Assembly: GCA_963738545.1 (NCBI GenBank)
Contig: CAVTXA010000007.1
Span: 248,001 to 312,000 of the forward strand
Origin: Bog-756 sp963738545
GTDB lineage: Bacteria; Actinomycetota; Acidimicrobiia; Acidimicrobiales; RAAP-2
Direction: 5' to 3'
DNA length: 64,000 nt
The notes beneath the pieces are model-generated. The model made no database searches. It was not told the origin of the DNA and worked only from the letters and a program-made list of their open reading frames with translations. Made by a program: the position numbers and the translations under genes. Shown piece after piece: positions 17,625 through 28,349 of the stretch. Position 1 is the stretch's first letter. Each line of letters begins with the position of its first letter.

Positions 17625-18589
17625 GTGCGGCTCCCTGAGCCAGTTCCCGGGTTGGACATCCCCGATAACCCGGTGTCCACGCTTTCCACCTGCACGACCC
17701 GGAGGGAGGTGGCGGCTGACGTGGTGAGCGACGGAAGTGATCCCTGGCCGTCAGCTCCTACTGCGCTCCAAGCGATAGTCCAGCTGATGGTGGCGCGAAC
17801 CGGATAGGCGGCGGCATCTGGATGCCCATCGGGGGATGGCTGGCCCAGCGATGAGGCCCGGTAGCTGTAGGCGCACGCAGGCACCTGCGTGACGGCCGGC
17901 TGGGATCCATCGAAGGCGCGACCGGGACCCGCACAGGTCACTTGATCGCCGTCCCCCATCTGCCACACGACCGCGTCCGGCGTGGCTACCGCCGTGGCGC
18001 TGACCGTTCCGACCGTGGCCGTGACTGAATAGGGGTGCCAGAGCGAGGGATCGATCCACAGCCAGGTGGGCAGGTTCACCACCGAGGATGCCGCCGGATT
18101 GAAGTGCAGCGTCGGGTCCGGGAGTCGGAGGGAGTTCTCGGCCTGGAGGGCCAACGTGCGCGGATCGACGGCCGGCGTACCCGTCTGGGCATGACTGGTG
18201 AGCCACTCCGTTTGGGTGGTGGTGGCCCCGCTGACGCTGTTGTCACAGGTGACCGAGTACCAGCCTCCCGGGGTGGGACCCCCGGGGGCGAAGCCACCTT
18301 CCTCGTTGAGGAGGAGCGAGGTGGCGGCGCACGTCCATGGACCCGTTCCGCCTGATCCGGCCACACCATCGCCGGCGACACCGGGGTATCCAGGCGTCGA
18401 GCCTCCGTCGGACGCACCCACGGTGATCGTCCCGTTGCTACTGTCCCCACCGGTCACGGCACCGAATGCCGGGCTTTGACCCATCAGGACGCTGACGACG
18501 AGTCCGAGGCCCGCGATCGCTCCGACCCAAGCGGACAACCCAGTCACCACCGAGATGACGGGTAGGGACGAACGCGGATCCCTGCTCAC
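17621..18589 (-). CDS. Membrane-anchored exported protein of the Tad operon, unknown function
   Basis: A 322-residue protein. One N-terminal hydrophobic segment (VTGLSAWVGAIAGLGLVVSVLMG) acts as signal or anchor. The rest is extracytoplasmic in character and rich in Ser, Thr, Gly and Trp, with three cysteines. A segment near VWQMGDGDQVTCAGPGRAFD resembles the core of PKD-type beta-sandwich domains. The GTG at 18589 is chosen because it overlaps the previous stop; the frame is open further upstream. Similar PKD-like proteins accompany actinobacterial Tad loci; a role at the cell surface is inferred only. Confidence 0.68.
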   Translation of the reverse strand: MSRDPRSSLPVISVVTGLSAWVGAIAGLGLVVSVLMGQSPAFGAVTGGDSSNGTITVGASDGGSTPGYPGVAGDGVAGSGGTGPWTCAATSLLLNEEGGFAPGGPTPGGWYSVTCDNSVSGATTTQTEWLTSHAQTGTPAVDPRTLALQAENSLRLPDPTLHFNPAASSVVNLPTWLWIDPSLWHPYSVTATVGTVSATAVATPDAVVWQMGDGDQVTCAGPGRAFDGSQPAVTQVPACAYSYRASSLGQPSPDGHPDAAAYPVRATISWTIAWSAVGADGQGSLPSLTTSAATSLRVVQVESVDTGLSGMSNPGTGSGSRT

Positions 18590-19173
18590 CTGGCGTTGCA
18601 CGGGCCCACCTCGACCGATTGATTCGCCAGCTTCCAACCCTCGGTGGTGTGCTCCATGATCGAGGTGAACGCCTCGTCGTCCACCTGGCCCAAGACCCCG
18701 GGCACCGGCCGGTGGGTGGCTGCCGAAACGACCACATCAGCGTCATGAACGCAGGCCCGGACTGTCGCCAGCCCCGGACCCCTCGGGGACGCCTGCGGGT
18801 GTCCGAACGTCACCGCTCCCATGGCGATGTCCCCGGCCGCACGGACCAGCGTCACGAAGGACTCGACCCAGGACAGCTGGGGCTCCACCGTGGTGGCGGT
18901 GAGCTCGGGTGCCGAGGCATCGGTGGTCCGGACGGCGTCCTCGAAGGCCAACTGGGCGGCGATCCACGCCGAGATGACGGGGCTCTGACTCGCCGGGACG
19001 GAGACGCTTGATGCGGTCCGTCCCGTGCCGAGCCGAATGGGCCCTGCGACCGTCCCCGGACCGGTGCAGGCGGCCAGCAGCGCGGCGAGCGAGGTGAGGG
19101 TGACCAGGGCCCGCGCACCACTTCCCACTGCCGAATCCCATCGCCGCAGCCTGCTTCGGCCTCCCTGCACCAT
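18586..19173 (-). CDS. Lipoprotein, first gene of the Tad operon
   Basis: A 195-residue predicted lipoprotein. The N-terminus has an Arg-rich stretch, a hydrophobic core (ALVTLTSLAALLAAC) and a lipobox LAAC, so lipidation at that cysteine is expected. The mature part has no recognised domain; its predicted helices and IMEHTTEGWKLANQSVEVGP ending suggest an NTF2-like or Mce-associated-like fold, not proven. The start ATG 19173 lacks a strong ribosome-binding site and an alternative GTG lies inside. Its stop overlaps the next gene (GTGA), so it belongs to the pilus operon. Confidence 0.65.
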   Translation of the reverse strand: MVQGGRSRLRRWDSAVGSGARALVTLTSLAALLAACTGPGTVAGPIRLGTGRTASSVSVPASQSPVISAWIAAQLAFEDAVRTTDASAPELTATTVEPQLSWVESFVTLVRAAGDIAMGAVTFGHPQASPRGPGLATVRACVHDADVVVSAATHRPVPGVLGQVDDEAFTSIMEHTTEGWKLANQSVEVGPCNAR

Positions 19174-19502
19174 AGGGAGCGGACCATAGGAGCGGTGTGA
19201 ACGGGCGGCAACGAAGATTGCACCGCCCGTGCAACGATCCGGACGTCCGATTGAGGCACGTGTCCGTCGGGTCACCCGTCCCAGCAGTGATGTAGATCGG
19301 TCATGCACCGGCCCAGTGTGCGGTGTCTACCTTGCTGGAATCTCGACCGGCACCTTGCACGTCGACACCGGAGCACATGGATCCGGCGCCTCCCAGGACA
19401 GACGCAGTCCCCTCCCACGGGTGTTTGTATGCGGCTCGGCGAGCGTCCTCAAGGGCGTCACCACCGAAGGGACCGGTCAGGCTTCGCCCCAGCCTCGGCG
19501 GA
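19174..19502. promoter_or_regulatory. Upstream region of the Tad operon with overlapping inverted repeats
   Basis: About 330 bases without a gene, expected to hold the leftward pilus promoter. Two inverted repeats overlap: ACGGGCGG (19201-19208) with CCGCCCGT (19223-19230), and TTGCAC (19218-19223) with GTGCAA (19229-19234). They share bases, so they cannot form at the same time. They lie 28-60 bases upstream of the first start codon. No -10 or -35 box can be named with confidence. The role is inferred. Confidence 0.4.
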
Positions 19503-20585
19503 TCAGTCCTCGACAGGGGCGGAGGCCCGATCGTCGTCGGCATCGTCAGCCGGGGCGGGTACGCCCTCTACGGTGACGGTCTGCCCAGTGACCAGCTTGG
19601 CACTGAACTTGACCGCCTTGGTGGCGGTCACCGCACCGGTCTGGAGCGGGATGGCGATGACCAGCAGCACCACGCCGACCACGAAGAAGGGATGGATCCC
19701 GAGGAGGATGATCCCGACGCGTCCCAGCAGGTAGGGCGGCGAGCACACCACCGCTCCGACCGCTCCGCCGATAGCCGTGGCCGTGACCTTGTCCCTGCGG
19801 GAACGGTCCGACTTGATCCCGATGATCCGGGCGGGGACAGCCACATAGGTGATCATCATCACCGCCACCACGATGCTGAGGATGAGGGCGAACCAGATCC
19901 GGCCCCAGCGGGCCGTGACCATGGTGGCGAACCCGAGACCCAGGCCGATCACGAACCCCCAGCCGAGGACGGTGCTCAGATGATGCCGGGCCCGGGTGAA
20001 GGCAGGACGGATGTCGGGATGGAGGGGATCGGCCACCGAGAAGGCGAACACGGCATTGAGGAAGTAGGCCGCCGCCGTGATGATGGCGATGCCCAGGATG
20101 ATGGGGATAAGGATCGGCCCCTCGATCATCCGCATGCTCTTCCCCTTCAGCACATGGAGCTTGAGGTCGAGCATGGCAAACCAGATCAACATGGCCGGGA
20201 GGACCTGGATGAGCGTGAGCCGCCAGTTGGTGAACAGGAGTTTGACTCCCTGGAACAACATGGCGAACGCCCCCACCACGAGGGTGAGAGGGGCCAGGAA
20301 GCGGCTCCTCTGGCTGAGCGAGAGGATGACGGCCTCGACCTGGGCGTCATCGCCGGCTCGAATGGCCGCCACCATGCGCTGGAGTTGGCTGTAGACGCTG
20401 GCCCTGCGGGTGGTCCGGGTGGGAGGAGTGGAGTCGGCGGTCGTGGGACCCGGGAGCAGGCGTCCGACGATCGAGTCGGGCATGGCCTTTCCGGCGGCCC
20501 GAGGGGCGGATGCGGGCGCCGGAGGCACCGGATCCGCTGCTGGCTCGGCCGGTTCTGCCGCGGTGTCGGCCACCCCTTCGGTCAT
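19503..20585 (-). CDS. Multi-pass membrane protein of unknown function
   Basis: A 360-residue protein. About 80 residues of Pro/Ala-rich cytoplasmic sequence are followed by roughly six hydrophobic segments (for example FLAPLTLVVGAFAMLF, ILIPIILGIAIITAAAYFL and VGVVLLVIAIPLQTGAV) and an acidic tail. No transporter or enzyme motif was recognised. The ATG at 20585 is chosen because it is the last good start before the charged region; the frame extends further upstream. It is divergent from ettA with about 110 bases between. Confidence 0.62.
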   Translation of the reverse strand: MTEGVADTAAEPAEPAADPVPPAPASAPRAAGKAMPDSIVGRLLPGPTTADSTPPTRTTRRASVYSQLQRMVAAIRAGDDAQVEAVILSLSQRSRFLAPLTLVVGAFAMLFQGVKLLFTNWRLTLIQVLPAMLIWFAMLDLKLHVLKGKSMRMIEGPILIPIILGIAIITAAAYFLNAVFAFSVADPLHPDIRPAFTRARHHLSTVLGWGFVIGLGLGFATMVTARWGRIWFALILSIVVAVMMITYVAVPARIIGIKSDRSRRDKVTATAIGGAVGAVVCSPPYLLGRVGIILLGIHPFFVVGVVLLVIAIPLQTGAVTATKAVKFSAKLVTGQTVTVEGVPAPADDADDDRASAPVED

Positions 20586-20694
20586 CAGCCCCACGCTACC
20601 GCCCGGCCTGAACCGCCTTGGCCCGGGGTCCGGCCGGGCAGGTCCGATGACCCCCGTTGTCGGGGACCCCTCGGCCTGGGCCACACTGGACGTC

Positions 20695-22374
<1,680 letters not shown>

Positions 22375-22382
22375 GGCCCCTC

Positions 22383-23426
22383 GTGACCGATCGAGGACGG
22401 ACCTTCGCCAGCGACAACTGGGCCGGCGTACACCCTGACGTCATGGCGGCCATCGTGGCGGCCAACACCGACCATGCCCCCGCCTACGGCGACGACCCGC
22501 TGACCCGTGAAGCCGAGGGGCTGTTCCGGAGGCATTTCGGGGACGATGCCGAAGTGTTCCTGGCCTTCAACGGGACCGGGGCCAACGTCATCGGCCTCCA
22601 GTCCCTCCTGCGTCCCTTCGAGGCGGTGGTCTGCGCCGACACGGCCCACATCAACGTGGACGAGTGCGGTGCCCCCGAGCGGTTCCTCGGCTCCAAGCTG
22701 CTGGCCGTGTCCACGCCGGACGGGAAACTGACCCCCGAGCTCGTTGCCGAGGCGGTCTGGGGTGTGGGTGATGAGCACCACGCCCAACCCCGGGTGGTCT
22801 CGATCACCCAATCCACCGAGGTGGGGACGTGCTACACGGTGGACGAGGTGCGGGACCTGGCCGAGTGGGCCCACAGTCGGGACCTGTGGCTGCACCTCGA
22901 CGGCGCCCGACTGTCCAACGCCTGCGCCTCGCTCGGGGTCGGGCTCGGCGCCTTCGGGTCGGCCGGCGGGGTCGACGTCCTCTCGTTCGGGGGAACGAAG
23001 AACGGGGCCATGGGCGCCGAGGCCGTGGTGTCGTTCCTACCGGCCGAGGCCTCCGGGCTCCGCTACATCCGGAAGCAGGCCATGCAGCTGGCCTCCAAGC
23101 TCCGCTTCATCGCCGCGCAGTTCGCCGCTTTGCTCGCCGACGACCTGTGGTTGCGCAATGCCACCCACGCCAACGCCATGGCCCGGCGGCTCTCGGAGGG
23201 GGCGTCGGCAATTCCCGGCGTGACCGTGGCTTTTCCCGTGGAGGCCAACGGGGTGTTCGCCTTCCTGCCCCCGACCGTCACCCAGGCGCTCCAGGAGGAG
23301 TACCCGTTCTACGAGTCCGACGTGGCCGACGGACTGGTCCGGTGGATGGCATCGTTCGACACCACCGAGGAGGACGTCGACGCGTTCATCGAGCTGATCG
23401 CCGAGGTGATGGGCGAGCTGGGGTAG
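22383..23426 (+). CDS. Low-specificity threonine aldolase-family PLP enzyme
   Basis: A 347-residue pyridoxal-phosphate enzyme that cleaves L-threonine to glycine and acetaldehyde. Family features are FASDNWAGVHPDV at the start, the LHLDGARLSNA region that contacts PLP, and the lysine of SFGGTKNG (Lys206) that forms the Schiff base. The GTG at 22383 lies nine bases after the ettA stop and gives the family N-terminus. The gene is probably co-transcribed with ettA. Confidence 0.92.
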   Translation: MTDRGRTFASDNWAGVHPDVMAAIVAANTDHAPAYGDDPLTREAEGLFRRHFGDDAEVFLAFNGTGANVIGLQSLLRPFEAVVCADTAHINVDECGAPERFLGSKLLAVSTPDGKLTPELVAEAVWGVGDEHHAQPRVVSITQSTEVGTCYTVDEVRDLAEWAHSRDLWLHLDGARLSNACASLGVGLGAFGSAGGVDVLSFGGTKNGAMGAEAVVSFLPAEASGLRYIRKQAMQLASKLRFIAAQFAALLADDLWLRNATHANAMARRLSEGASAIPGVTVAFPVEANGVFAFLPPTVTQALQEEYPFYESDVADGLVRWMASFDTTEEDVDAFIELIAEVMGELG

Positions 23427-23484
23427 GCGGAGCGCGGCGATCCGGGGACCGGGTCCGGTCTGACCGTGACCATGGCGGGGTGCG

Positions 23485-24291
23485 TCAGTCGGCCGGGGGC
23501 CGCCCCGGACCGGGGGGTCCGGCGAAGGCCTGGGCCACCGCCATCCAGTCGGTGGCCAGCTCGCCGCCGATCACGAGGGCGGTGTCGGCGACATGGCGAC
23601 GCTGGGTCACCACCAGACAGAAGTCGAGCGCCGGACCGGTCACCGTGCCGATCGGCCCACCGTCGTCGGTCGATCCGGCCACGAAGGACCACGGCTCCCC
23701 CGCCGGCGAGGTCAGCGTGAGCTCGATACGGCCGGGCGGCACGTCACGGCCCCGGACCAGGTACGAGAAGGGCCGGGACCTCACGCCCAGATGGGCCACG
23801 TGCCGGAGACGATCGGTGGGCGGCCGGACGATCCCGAGCGCGTCGGCCACATCGGTGCCGTGGGCCCAGGTCTCCATCAGTCGGGCCGACAGGAACGACA
23901 GCACTCCCATGGGCGGCCCGAACCAGGGGAGACGGGCCGAGGGGTCGGCACCGGCGAATGCCGCCATCATGGCCACGTGGGCCTCCCCCCACCAAGAGAG
24001 GAGCTCGTCGCCCCCCATCGACCTCCCCCGGACCAGGTGGACCTCCATGGGATCACCGGCCGCGGCCATGGCCTGCTCAGCCGCGCCGGCGAAGCCCTCG
24101 GGGTCCATCATGGCCTGGCGCCCGGCCTCGTCGAAGAAGGCCAGGTGGCTGACCTGGTCCCGCACCGCCCATCCCTCGGCGGGGGTGGGCAGGTCCCACT
24201 CGGGGGCATCAGTGGGCAGGGTGTCCACCAGGCGGCGACAGTCGCCGTACTCATCGTCGAGATCATGGAGCAACTCGGACAGGGTGGCCAC
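23485..24291 (-). CDS. TIGR03084-type maleylpyruvate isomerase/DinB-fold protein
   Basis: A 268-residue protein of the actinobacterial TIGR03084 group. The N-terminal half is a DinB-like helical bundle as in mycothiol-dependent maleylpyruvate isomerase. Potential metal-ligand histidines are in RDQVSHLAFFDE and LMETWAHGTDVADALG, both family hallmarks. It probably acts as a thiol- or metal-dependent transferase, but no substrate is known. It converges with the threonine aldolase gene. Confidence 0.85.
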   Translation of the reverse strand: MATLSELLHDLDDEYGDCRRLVDTLPTDAPEWDLPTPAEGWAVRDQVSHLAFFDEAGRQAMMDPEGFAGAAEQAMAAAGDPMEVHLVRGRSMGGDELLSWWGEAHVAMMAAFAGADPSARLPWFGPPMGVLSFLSARLMETWAHGTDVADALGIVRPPTDRLRHVAHLGVRSRPFSYLVRGRDVPPGRIELTLTSPAGEPWSFVAGSTDDGGPIGTVTGPALDFCLVVTQRRHVADTALVIGGELATDWMAVAQAFAGPPGPGRPPAD

Positions 24292-24326
24292 GGTCGGAGG
24301 TTAGGGCCTCGGTGGGTTGGAGACCC

Positions 24327-24623
24327 TCAGTCGGTGGTTTCGAGCCAGCTTCGCCGGCCGTCCAGAACCTCGATCTCGGGATGTGACCACACGAACCGCT
24401 CGACCGCATCGAGCACCTCCTCCACATGGCCGGGGGTGCCGGCCACGGCGGCGAAGCCCAGCCCCGAGCGCTGCCACTGGTCCTGGTGATCCACTTCGGC
24501 GGCAGCGACACCAAAGCGGGACTTGGCTGTCTCCACCACGTGCTTGACCACGGTCCGCTTGGCCTTGAGGGAGCCGCTGGCGGGAATACGTAGATCCATG
24601 GAGAGGGCACAGGCGAAGAGCAT
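24327..24623 (-). CDS. DUF503-family protein (YlxP-like)
   Basis: A 98-residue protein. SMDLRIPASGSLKAKR followed by a basic helix and GVAAAEVDHQDQWQRSGLGFAAV is the complete DUF503 pattern. These small proteins often accompany rbfA and infB and may have a role in ribosome assembly, but here there is no such neighbour. The ATG at 24623 gives the family start; the frame is open further upstream without family character. The exact function is unknown. Confidence 0.85.
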   Translation of the reverse strand: MLFACALSMDLRIPASGSLKAKRTVVKHVVETAKSRFGVAAAEVDHQDQWQRSGLGFAAVAGTPGHVEEVLDAVERFVWSHPEIEVLDGRRSWLETTD

Positions 24624-24803
24624 CGGCCCAGCATGGTCGCCGTGAGCTTGCCGCGCCACGAGTGCGGTGAGGAGGGTACTCATGCCTTGAGCTCGCACGA
24701 CCTTTGCTGGCACTTCACCGACGCCACATCCCGACGCCGGGTGGACGTCGGGACGTGGCGGTGCACCTGCTTGTCGGTGTCGGCTCTGGCCTTTGTGGTT
24801 GCC

Positions 24804-25659
24804 TTACCCCGATGTCGAGCTTGAGGAAGACTCGCCCCAGCCACCCGAGGGTGGTGTACCGCCCCGGCCTCCGGGACCGCCTGATCCCCTGCCGCCCGGG
24901 CCGCCCTTACCTCCCGAGGGCGGGTCACCGATGGCCACACTGGTGGCCGTGACCACATTGGAGGTGTCGGTCCCGAACACGGCCACGTGCTCACCGACGG
25001 TCACGTTGGCCAGGGTGGGCGAGGTGACCGACGGATCGCGGTAGGTGGTGGTCGAACCGACATTGACCGTGACCGTGGTCTTGTCCTGGGTGGTCAGGGT
25101 GAAGGTGTCGGCACCCACCGAGGCCACCGTGCCCATGGCGGCCGGCGGGGAGCCGCCCGGACCTCCAGGACCGCCCGGTGCGCCCTTACCTCCCGAGGGC
25201 GGGTCACCGATGGCCACACTGGTGGCCGTGACCACATTGGAGGTGTCGGTCCCGAACACGGCCACGTGCTCACCGACGGTCACGTTGGCCAGGGTGGGCG
25301 AGGTGACCGACGGGTCGCGGTAAGTGGTGGTCGAACCGACGTTGACCGTGACCGTGGTCTTGTCCTGGGTGGTCAGGGTGAAGGTGTCGGTCACCGACCG
25401 AGGCCACCGTGCCCATGGCGGCCGGCGGGGAGCCGCCCAGGGGACGACCGGCGCTAGACGACGGGCCCGCCCATCCTGACGTCGAGGAAGGCGTCGTCGA
25501 CGAGGCGGCTGCGGCCACCCCTCCTCCGGCCAGGGCCAGGCCGAGGGCGATGGCGGCGGCGCTGGTCACCACCACTCCCCGGCGTCGTCGTTGGCTGAAC
25601 CCGGCGATGGGATCCGTCGCGGTTGGCTGCATCAGCCCGGCATCTTCGAAGTCACTCAT
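24804..25659 (-). CDS. Secreted DUF5666-type protein with two near-identical repeats, one frameshift
   Basis: An exported protein. The ATG at 25659 follows AAGGAG. An N-terminal cytoplasmic part (MSDFEDAGLMQPTATDPIAG) is followed by a Arg cluster and a hydrophobic segment ending in GGGVAAAAS. Two repeats of about 93 residues follow, each with VASVGADTFTLTTQDKTTVT and GEHVAVFGTDTSNVVTATSV, the OB-like DUF5666 fold, separated by Gly/Pro-rich linkers. The first repeat is split by one extra base near 25392; the second copy shows the correct sequence. The C-terminus is Gly/Ser-rich. The function is unknown; cell-wall or metal association is only a guess. Confidence 0.8.
24903..25438. repeat. Tandem 279-bp direct repeat inside the DUF5666 gene
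   Basis: Copy 1 spans 24903-25158 and copy 2 spans 25182-25438, a period of 279 bases (93 codons). They differ by only a few substitutions and by one extra base in copy 2 near 25392. Such similarity at third codon positions means a recent in-frame duplication or ongoing homogenisation. Confidence 0.9.
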
Positions 25660-25812
25660 GTCCTGCTCCTTTGCTGAGGAATTGCTTGCGGCCCTCAGCA
25701 TGGGAATCGGGCATGTGGACGACCTGTGGACCAGTACCGGACTTGCTGGCAGTTCGGCGACGATCCGGTGACAGTCCCAGCCGGCCGGATCGACGGAGTG
25801 TCTCTGCGAGTC

Positions 25813-26502
25813 TCAGCCCTGGAGGCGGACCAGGGCTTCCATGGCGGCACGCTCGGGAGCAGTCATGTTGGGGTCCTCCAACTTCCACGCCGCCACCGCA
25901 GGAAGTTCAGCCCTCACCTCGTCCCGGTCGACATGGGAGAGGAAGCTGGCGACGAGGGCGGACCGGAACCGACCGAGCACCGCGCCCCAGAGGTGGCCCG
26001 AGGGGATGCTGCCTGAGGCCATGAGCAACCACGTGAGGGCCACATCGGTGGCACCGTTGCCCCGGGCGGCCCGGGGCCAGTCGATGACCATGGGGCCCCG
26101 CTCCGTGAGGATGACGTTGAGGGGGTGGAGATCGAGGTGGACCAGGCTCTCGCCGTGGCCCGACGGGGCGTTTGGGACCCACGACGGGGCGGGGATCTCG
26201 TGCAGGCGATGATGCAGGTCGGCCAGCACCCCGGCCTGGCTCCGCAGGGACCACGGTCGCCGGCTGAGGGCGGTCAGCATCACCGGACCGTCGAGCCGCT
26301 CCATGACCAGGTCGGTGCCGTCCCCGCTGAGCTCGGACACCGCGGGCACCGGATAGCCGTGCGATCGGGCGTACTCCATGGTCTGGGCCTCGGTTTCCAA
26401 GGACCGACGGTCCCGCGACCGGCGGAGCACCAGACCGTCCCCGTACTCGAAGATGTCCGAGTCACGCCCTGAGGCCAGGAGTGGTCCGGGTGCACGCACC
26501 AC
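25813..26502 (-). CDS. Aminoglycoside phosphotransferase (APH)-family kinase
   Basis: A 229-residue small-molecule kinase of the APH/choline kinase fold. The catalytic loop is HLDLHPLNVIL (HxDxxxxN) and the metal-binding aspartate is in VIDWPRA. The ATP-lysine region is short (LVLRRSRDRRSLETEAQTM) and an arginine may replace the usual lysine. The substrate is unknown; the family includes antibiotic-modifying and metabolite kinases. Start GTG 26502 or 26499. Confidence 0.82.
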   Translation of the reverse strand: MVRAPGPLLASGRDSDIFEYGDGLVLRRSRDRRSLETEAQTMEYARSHGYPVPAVSELSGDGTDLVMERLDGPVMLTALSRRPWSLRSQAGVLADLHHRLHEIPAPSWVPNAPSGHGESLVHLDLHPLNVILTERGPMVIDWPRAARGNGATDVALTWLLMASGSIPSGHLWGAVLGRFRSALVASFLSHVDRDEVRAELPAVAAWKLEDPNMTAPERAAMEALVRLQG

Positions 26503-26581
26503 CCCAACCTACCGATCACCACCCTCCGGGTCGGCGTCGAGGACATGGAGCCGGGCTCTCAGCCGAGCGTTCGTCGTCGGC

Positions 26582-27124
26582 TCAGCAGGCTGCCTCGATC
26601 ATCGAACGGACATCCGACCAGCCGAATCCCACGGTCTCACCCACGATGGCTCCGTGCGTGGCGTCCACGAGCACGAAGAACGGGTACCCGGTGACCCGGT
26701 AGTCGGCCCAGGCCGCATCGCTCATCACCACCGGGACGCCGGTCGCCGTTCCGGCGGTAGCGGCGGCCCGAACCACTTCAGCCCGGTCCACCGAATCGGG
26801 CCCTTTGGTCACCACCACGAGGGACACGCTGTCGGGGTACTCGACCGGTGGGTGGTCCCCGAGTCCCCGCCAGAACCCGTCGCAGCCGTCGCAGTGGACG
26901 TGGAGGAAACAGAGGAGCACCAGACCACCGAAATCGCCGACCCGCACCGTGACGGGCCTCGCGTCGAGGTCTTCGCCGGCGATGTCGGCTGCGGCTCGAC
27001 GCTCCGTGGCGGTGAGGGGACCGGTCGGAATGGGGCGCAGCCCAGCCACGAAGGCCGGATCGTCGAGGGGGGATGGCCGGCCGGTCGTTGGATCTCCGTG
27101 TGGTTCCGGGTCGCCCGGTGTCAT
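26582..27124 (-). CDS. Thioredoxin-like protein with CDGC motif
   Basis: A 180-residue protein with a thioredoxin fold. The redox motif is CDGC in LLCFLHVHCDGCDGFWRGLG, and the cis-proline loop is VTGYPFFVLVDATHG. The N-terminal 45 residues are Pro-rich and probably flexible. No signal peptide was seen, so it is likely cytoplasmic. The ATG at 27124 is preferred; it lies 19 bases after the zinc-ribbon gene, and the two are probably one transcript. Confidence 0.75.
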   Translation of the reverse strand: MTPGDPEPHGDPTTGRPSPLDDPAFVAGLRPIPTGPLTATERRAAADIAGEDLDARPVTVRVGDFGGLVLLCFLHVHCDGCDGFWRGLGDHPPVEYPDSVSLVVVTKGPDSVDRAEVVRAAATAGTATGVPVVMSDAAWADYRVTGYPFFVLVDATHGAIVGETVGFGWSDVRSMIEAAC

Positions 27125-27143
27125 ACGGGGCGAGCGGGCGCCA

Positions 27144-27434
27144 TCAGGCCGGCTCCGAGGTCCCGTCGTCGATGACCTCGATGGCGTTGCCGTTGCCGCA
27201 CCACCGGCACGACACCTCCTCGACGGACTCGTGGAGGATCTCGACATCCTCCACCATGAGCTCGCCGCCCACCGAGTAGTGGTGGAACGCCTTGGTGCGG
27301 CGAAGGGTCACCACATCGAAGCGGGTCAGATTGCCGCAGGCCGCACAGCGGTAACGGGTCAGCCCGTGAGACGTACCGCCATCAGCTGGGGATTCGCTGG
27401 TCTCGGCAGGAGCGGTGGAGGAGTCTGGCGTCAT
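27144..27434 (-). CDS. Small zinc-ribbon protein
   Basis: A 96-residue protein. Two cysteine pairs, CAAC in RYRCAACGNLTRFDV and CRWC in SCRWCGNGNAIEV, form a probable zinc ribbon. Conserved basic and aromatic residues lie between them (RRTKAFHHYSVGGE). It has no known enzyme motif. The start is ATG 27434. It is divergent from the hydrolase gene and probably co-transcribed with the downstream thioredoxin-like gene. Confidence 0.72.
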   Translation of the reverse strand: MTPDSSTAPAETSESPADGGTSHGLTRYRCAACGNLTRFDVVTLRRTKAFHHYSVGGELMVEDVEILHESVEEVSCRWCGNGNAIEVIDDGTSEPA

Positions 27435-27522
27435 CGCCCCTACGGTACTCGGCCAAGACTGCGCCCTCGGTCGGCAGGAGACGATGCTTGTCCGCGGGTC
27501 ACCAACGTGCCAGCCTGCATGG

Positions 27523-28239
27523 GTGACGTACGTGCTGGTCCACGGGGGTGGCTTCACCGGGTCGTGTTGGGAACCGCTTCGGCCCCACCTGGACGGGCCG
27601 AGTGTCGCCCTCGATCTGCCCGGTCGGGGGAGCCGGCCTGCCGACCGGGCCACCTTGACCATCGGTGACTTCGTGGCCGCCGTGGTGGACGAGATCGTCA
27701 GCAACGATCTGGTCGACGTGATCCTGGTCGGCCACTCCATGGCCGGGCTCACCCTCCCTGGGGTGGCCGAGGCCGTACCCGAGCGACTGCGCCGGGTGGT
27801 GTTCGTGTCGTGCTCGGTCCCCCCGCACGGGACGGCGCTCGCCGCGGTGCTGGGCGACCTCAGCCCCACGGTGGCCGCCATCGCCGACCGGGTGGGCGAC
27901 TCGGTCGTCGACCCCGAGGGCAGGCTCCACCCCGACTTCGCCCGGGCCATGTTCTGCAACGACATGGACGAGTCCCTGGCCGAGTGGACCTTGGCCCGGA
28001 TGGTCCCCGAAGCGGCGTCCGTGCTCACCGAAGCGTCGGACCTGACCGGCCTCCGTCGCCCGGTCCCCCGCGCCTACGTCCGATTGGTCCGGGACGCCAG
28101 CATCGACCTCGACGCCCAGGACCGCATGATCGCCAACCTCGCTCCGGTGGACGTCGTCGACCTCGACTCCGGTCATATGGCCATGGTCAGCCACCCCGAG
28201 GAGTTGGCCGGCGTGCTCTCGGATCTCGAGACAAGCTGA
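27523..28239 (+). CDS. Alpha/beta hydrolase
   Basis: A 238-residue alpha/beta-hydrolase fold enzyme. The oxyanion strand is YVLVHGGGFTGSCW, the nucleophile elbow is LVGHSMAGL (Ser), and the histidine is in DLDSGHMAMVSHPEEL; the acid is probably an aspartate in the ASIDLDAQDR region. The whole resembles the esterase/hydroxynitrile-lyase-like (EstB/SalABP2) group. The GTG at 27523 gives the usual short N-terminus; ATG 27484 with a GGAGA site would add 13 residues. Confidence 0.85.
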   Translation: MTYVLVHGGGFTGSCWEPLRPHLDGPSVALDLPGRGSRPADRATLTIGDFVAAVVDEIVSNDLVDVILVGHSMAGLTLPGVAEAVPERLRRVVFVSCSVPPHGTALAAVLGDLSPTVAAIADRVGDSVVDPEGRLHPDFARAMFCNDMDESLAEWTLARMVPEAASVLTEASDLTGLRRPVPRAYVRLVRDASIDLDAQDRMIANLAPVDVVDLDSGHMAMVSHPEELAGVLSDLETS

Positions 28240-28349
28240 GCCCCTGTCGGATCGCCGCGGTTCTGCTCTGTACGTCGGCCAGTTCGGGGACCGCCGATGA
28301 GTTCGAGGCACCCGATCCGTCTTCGTTTCACCGTCTCCGAAAGGATCCC

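Noticed and set aside
24903..25438. A CRISPR array or insertion sequence suggested by the strong direct repeats
   Set aside because: The repeats are 279 bases long, in frame, and encode a protein domain; there are no spacers, terminal inverted repeats or transposase.
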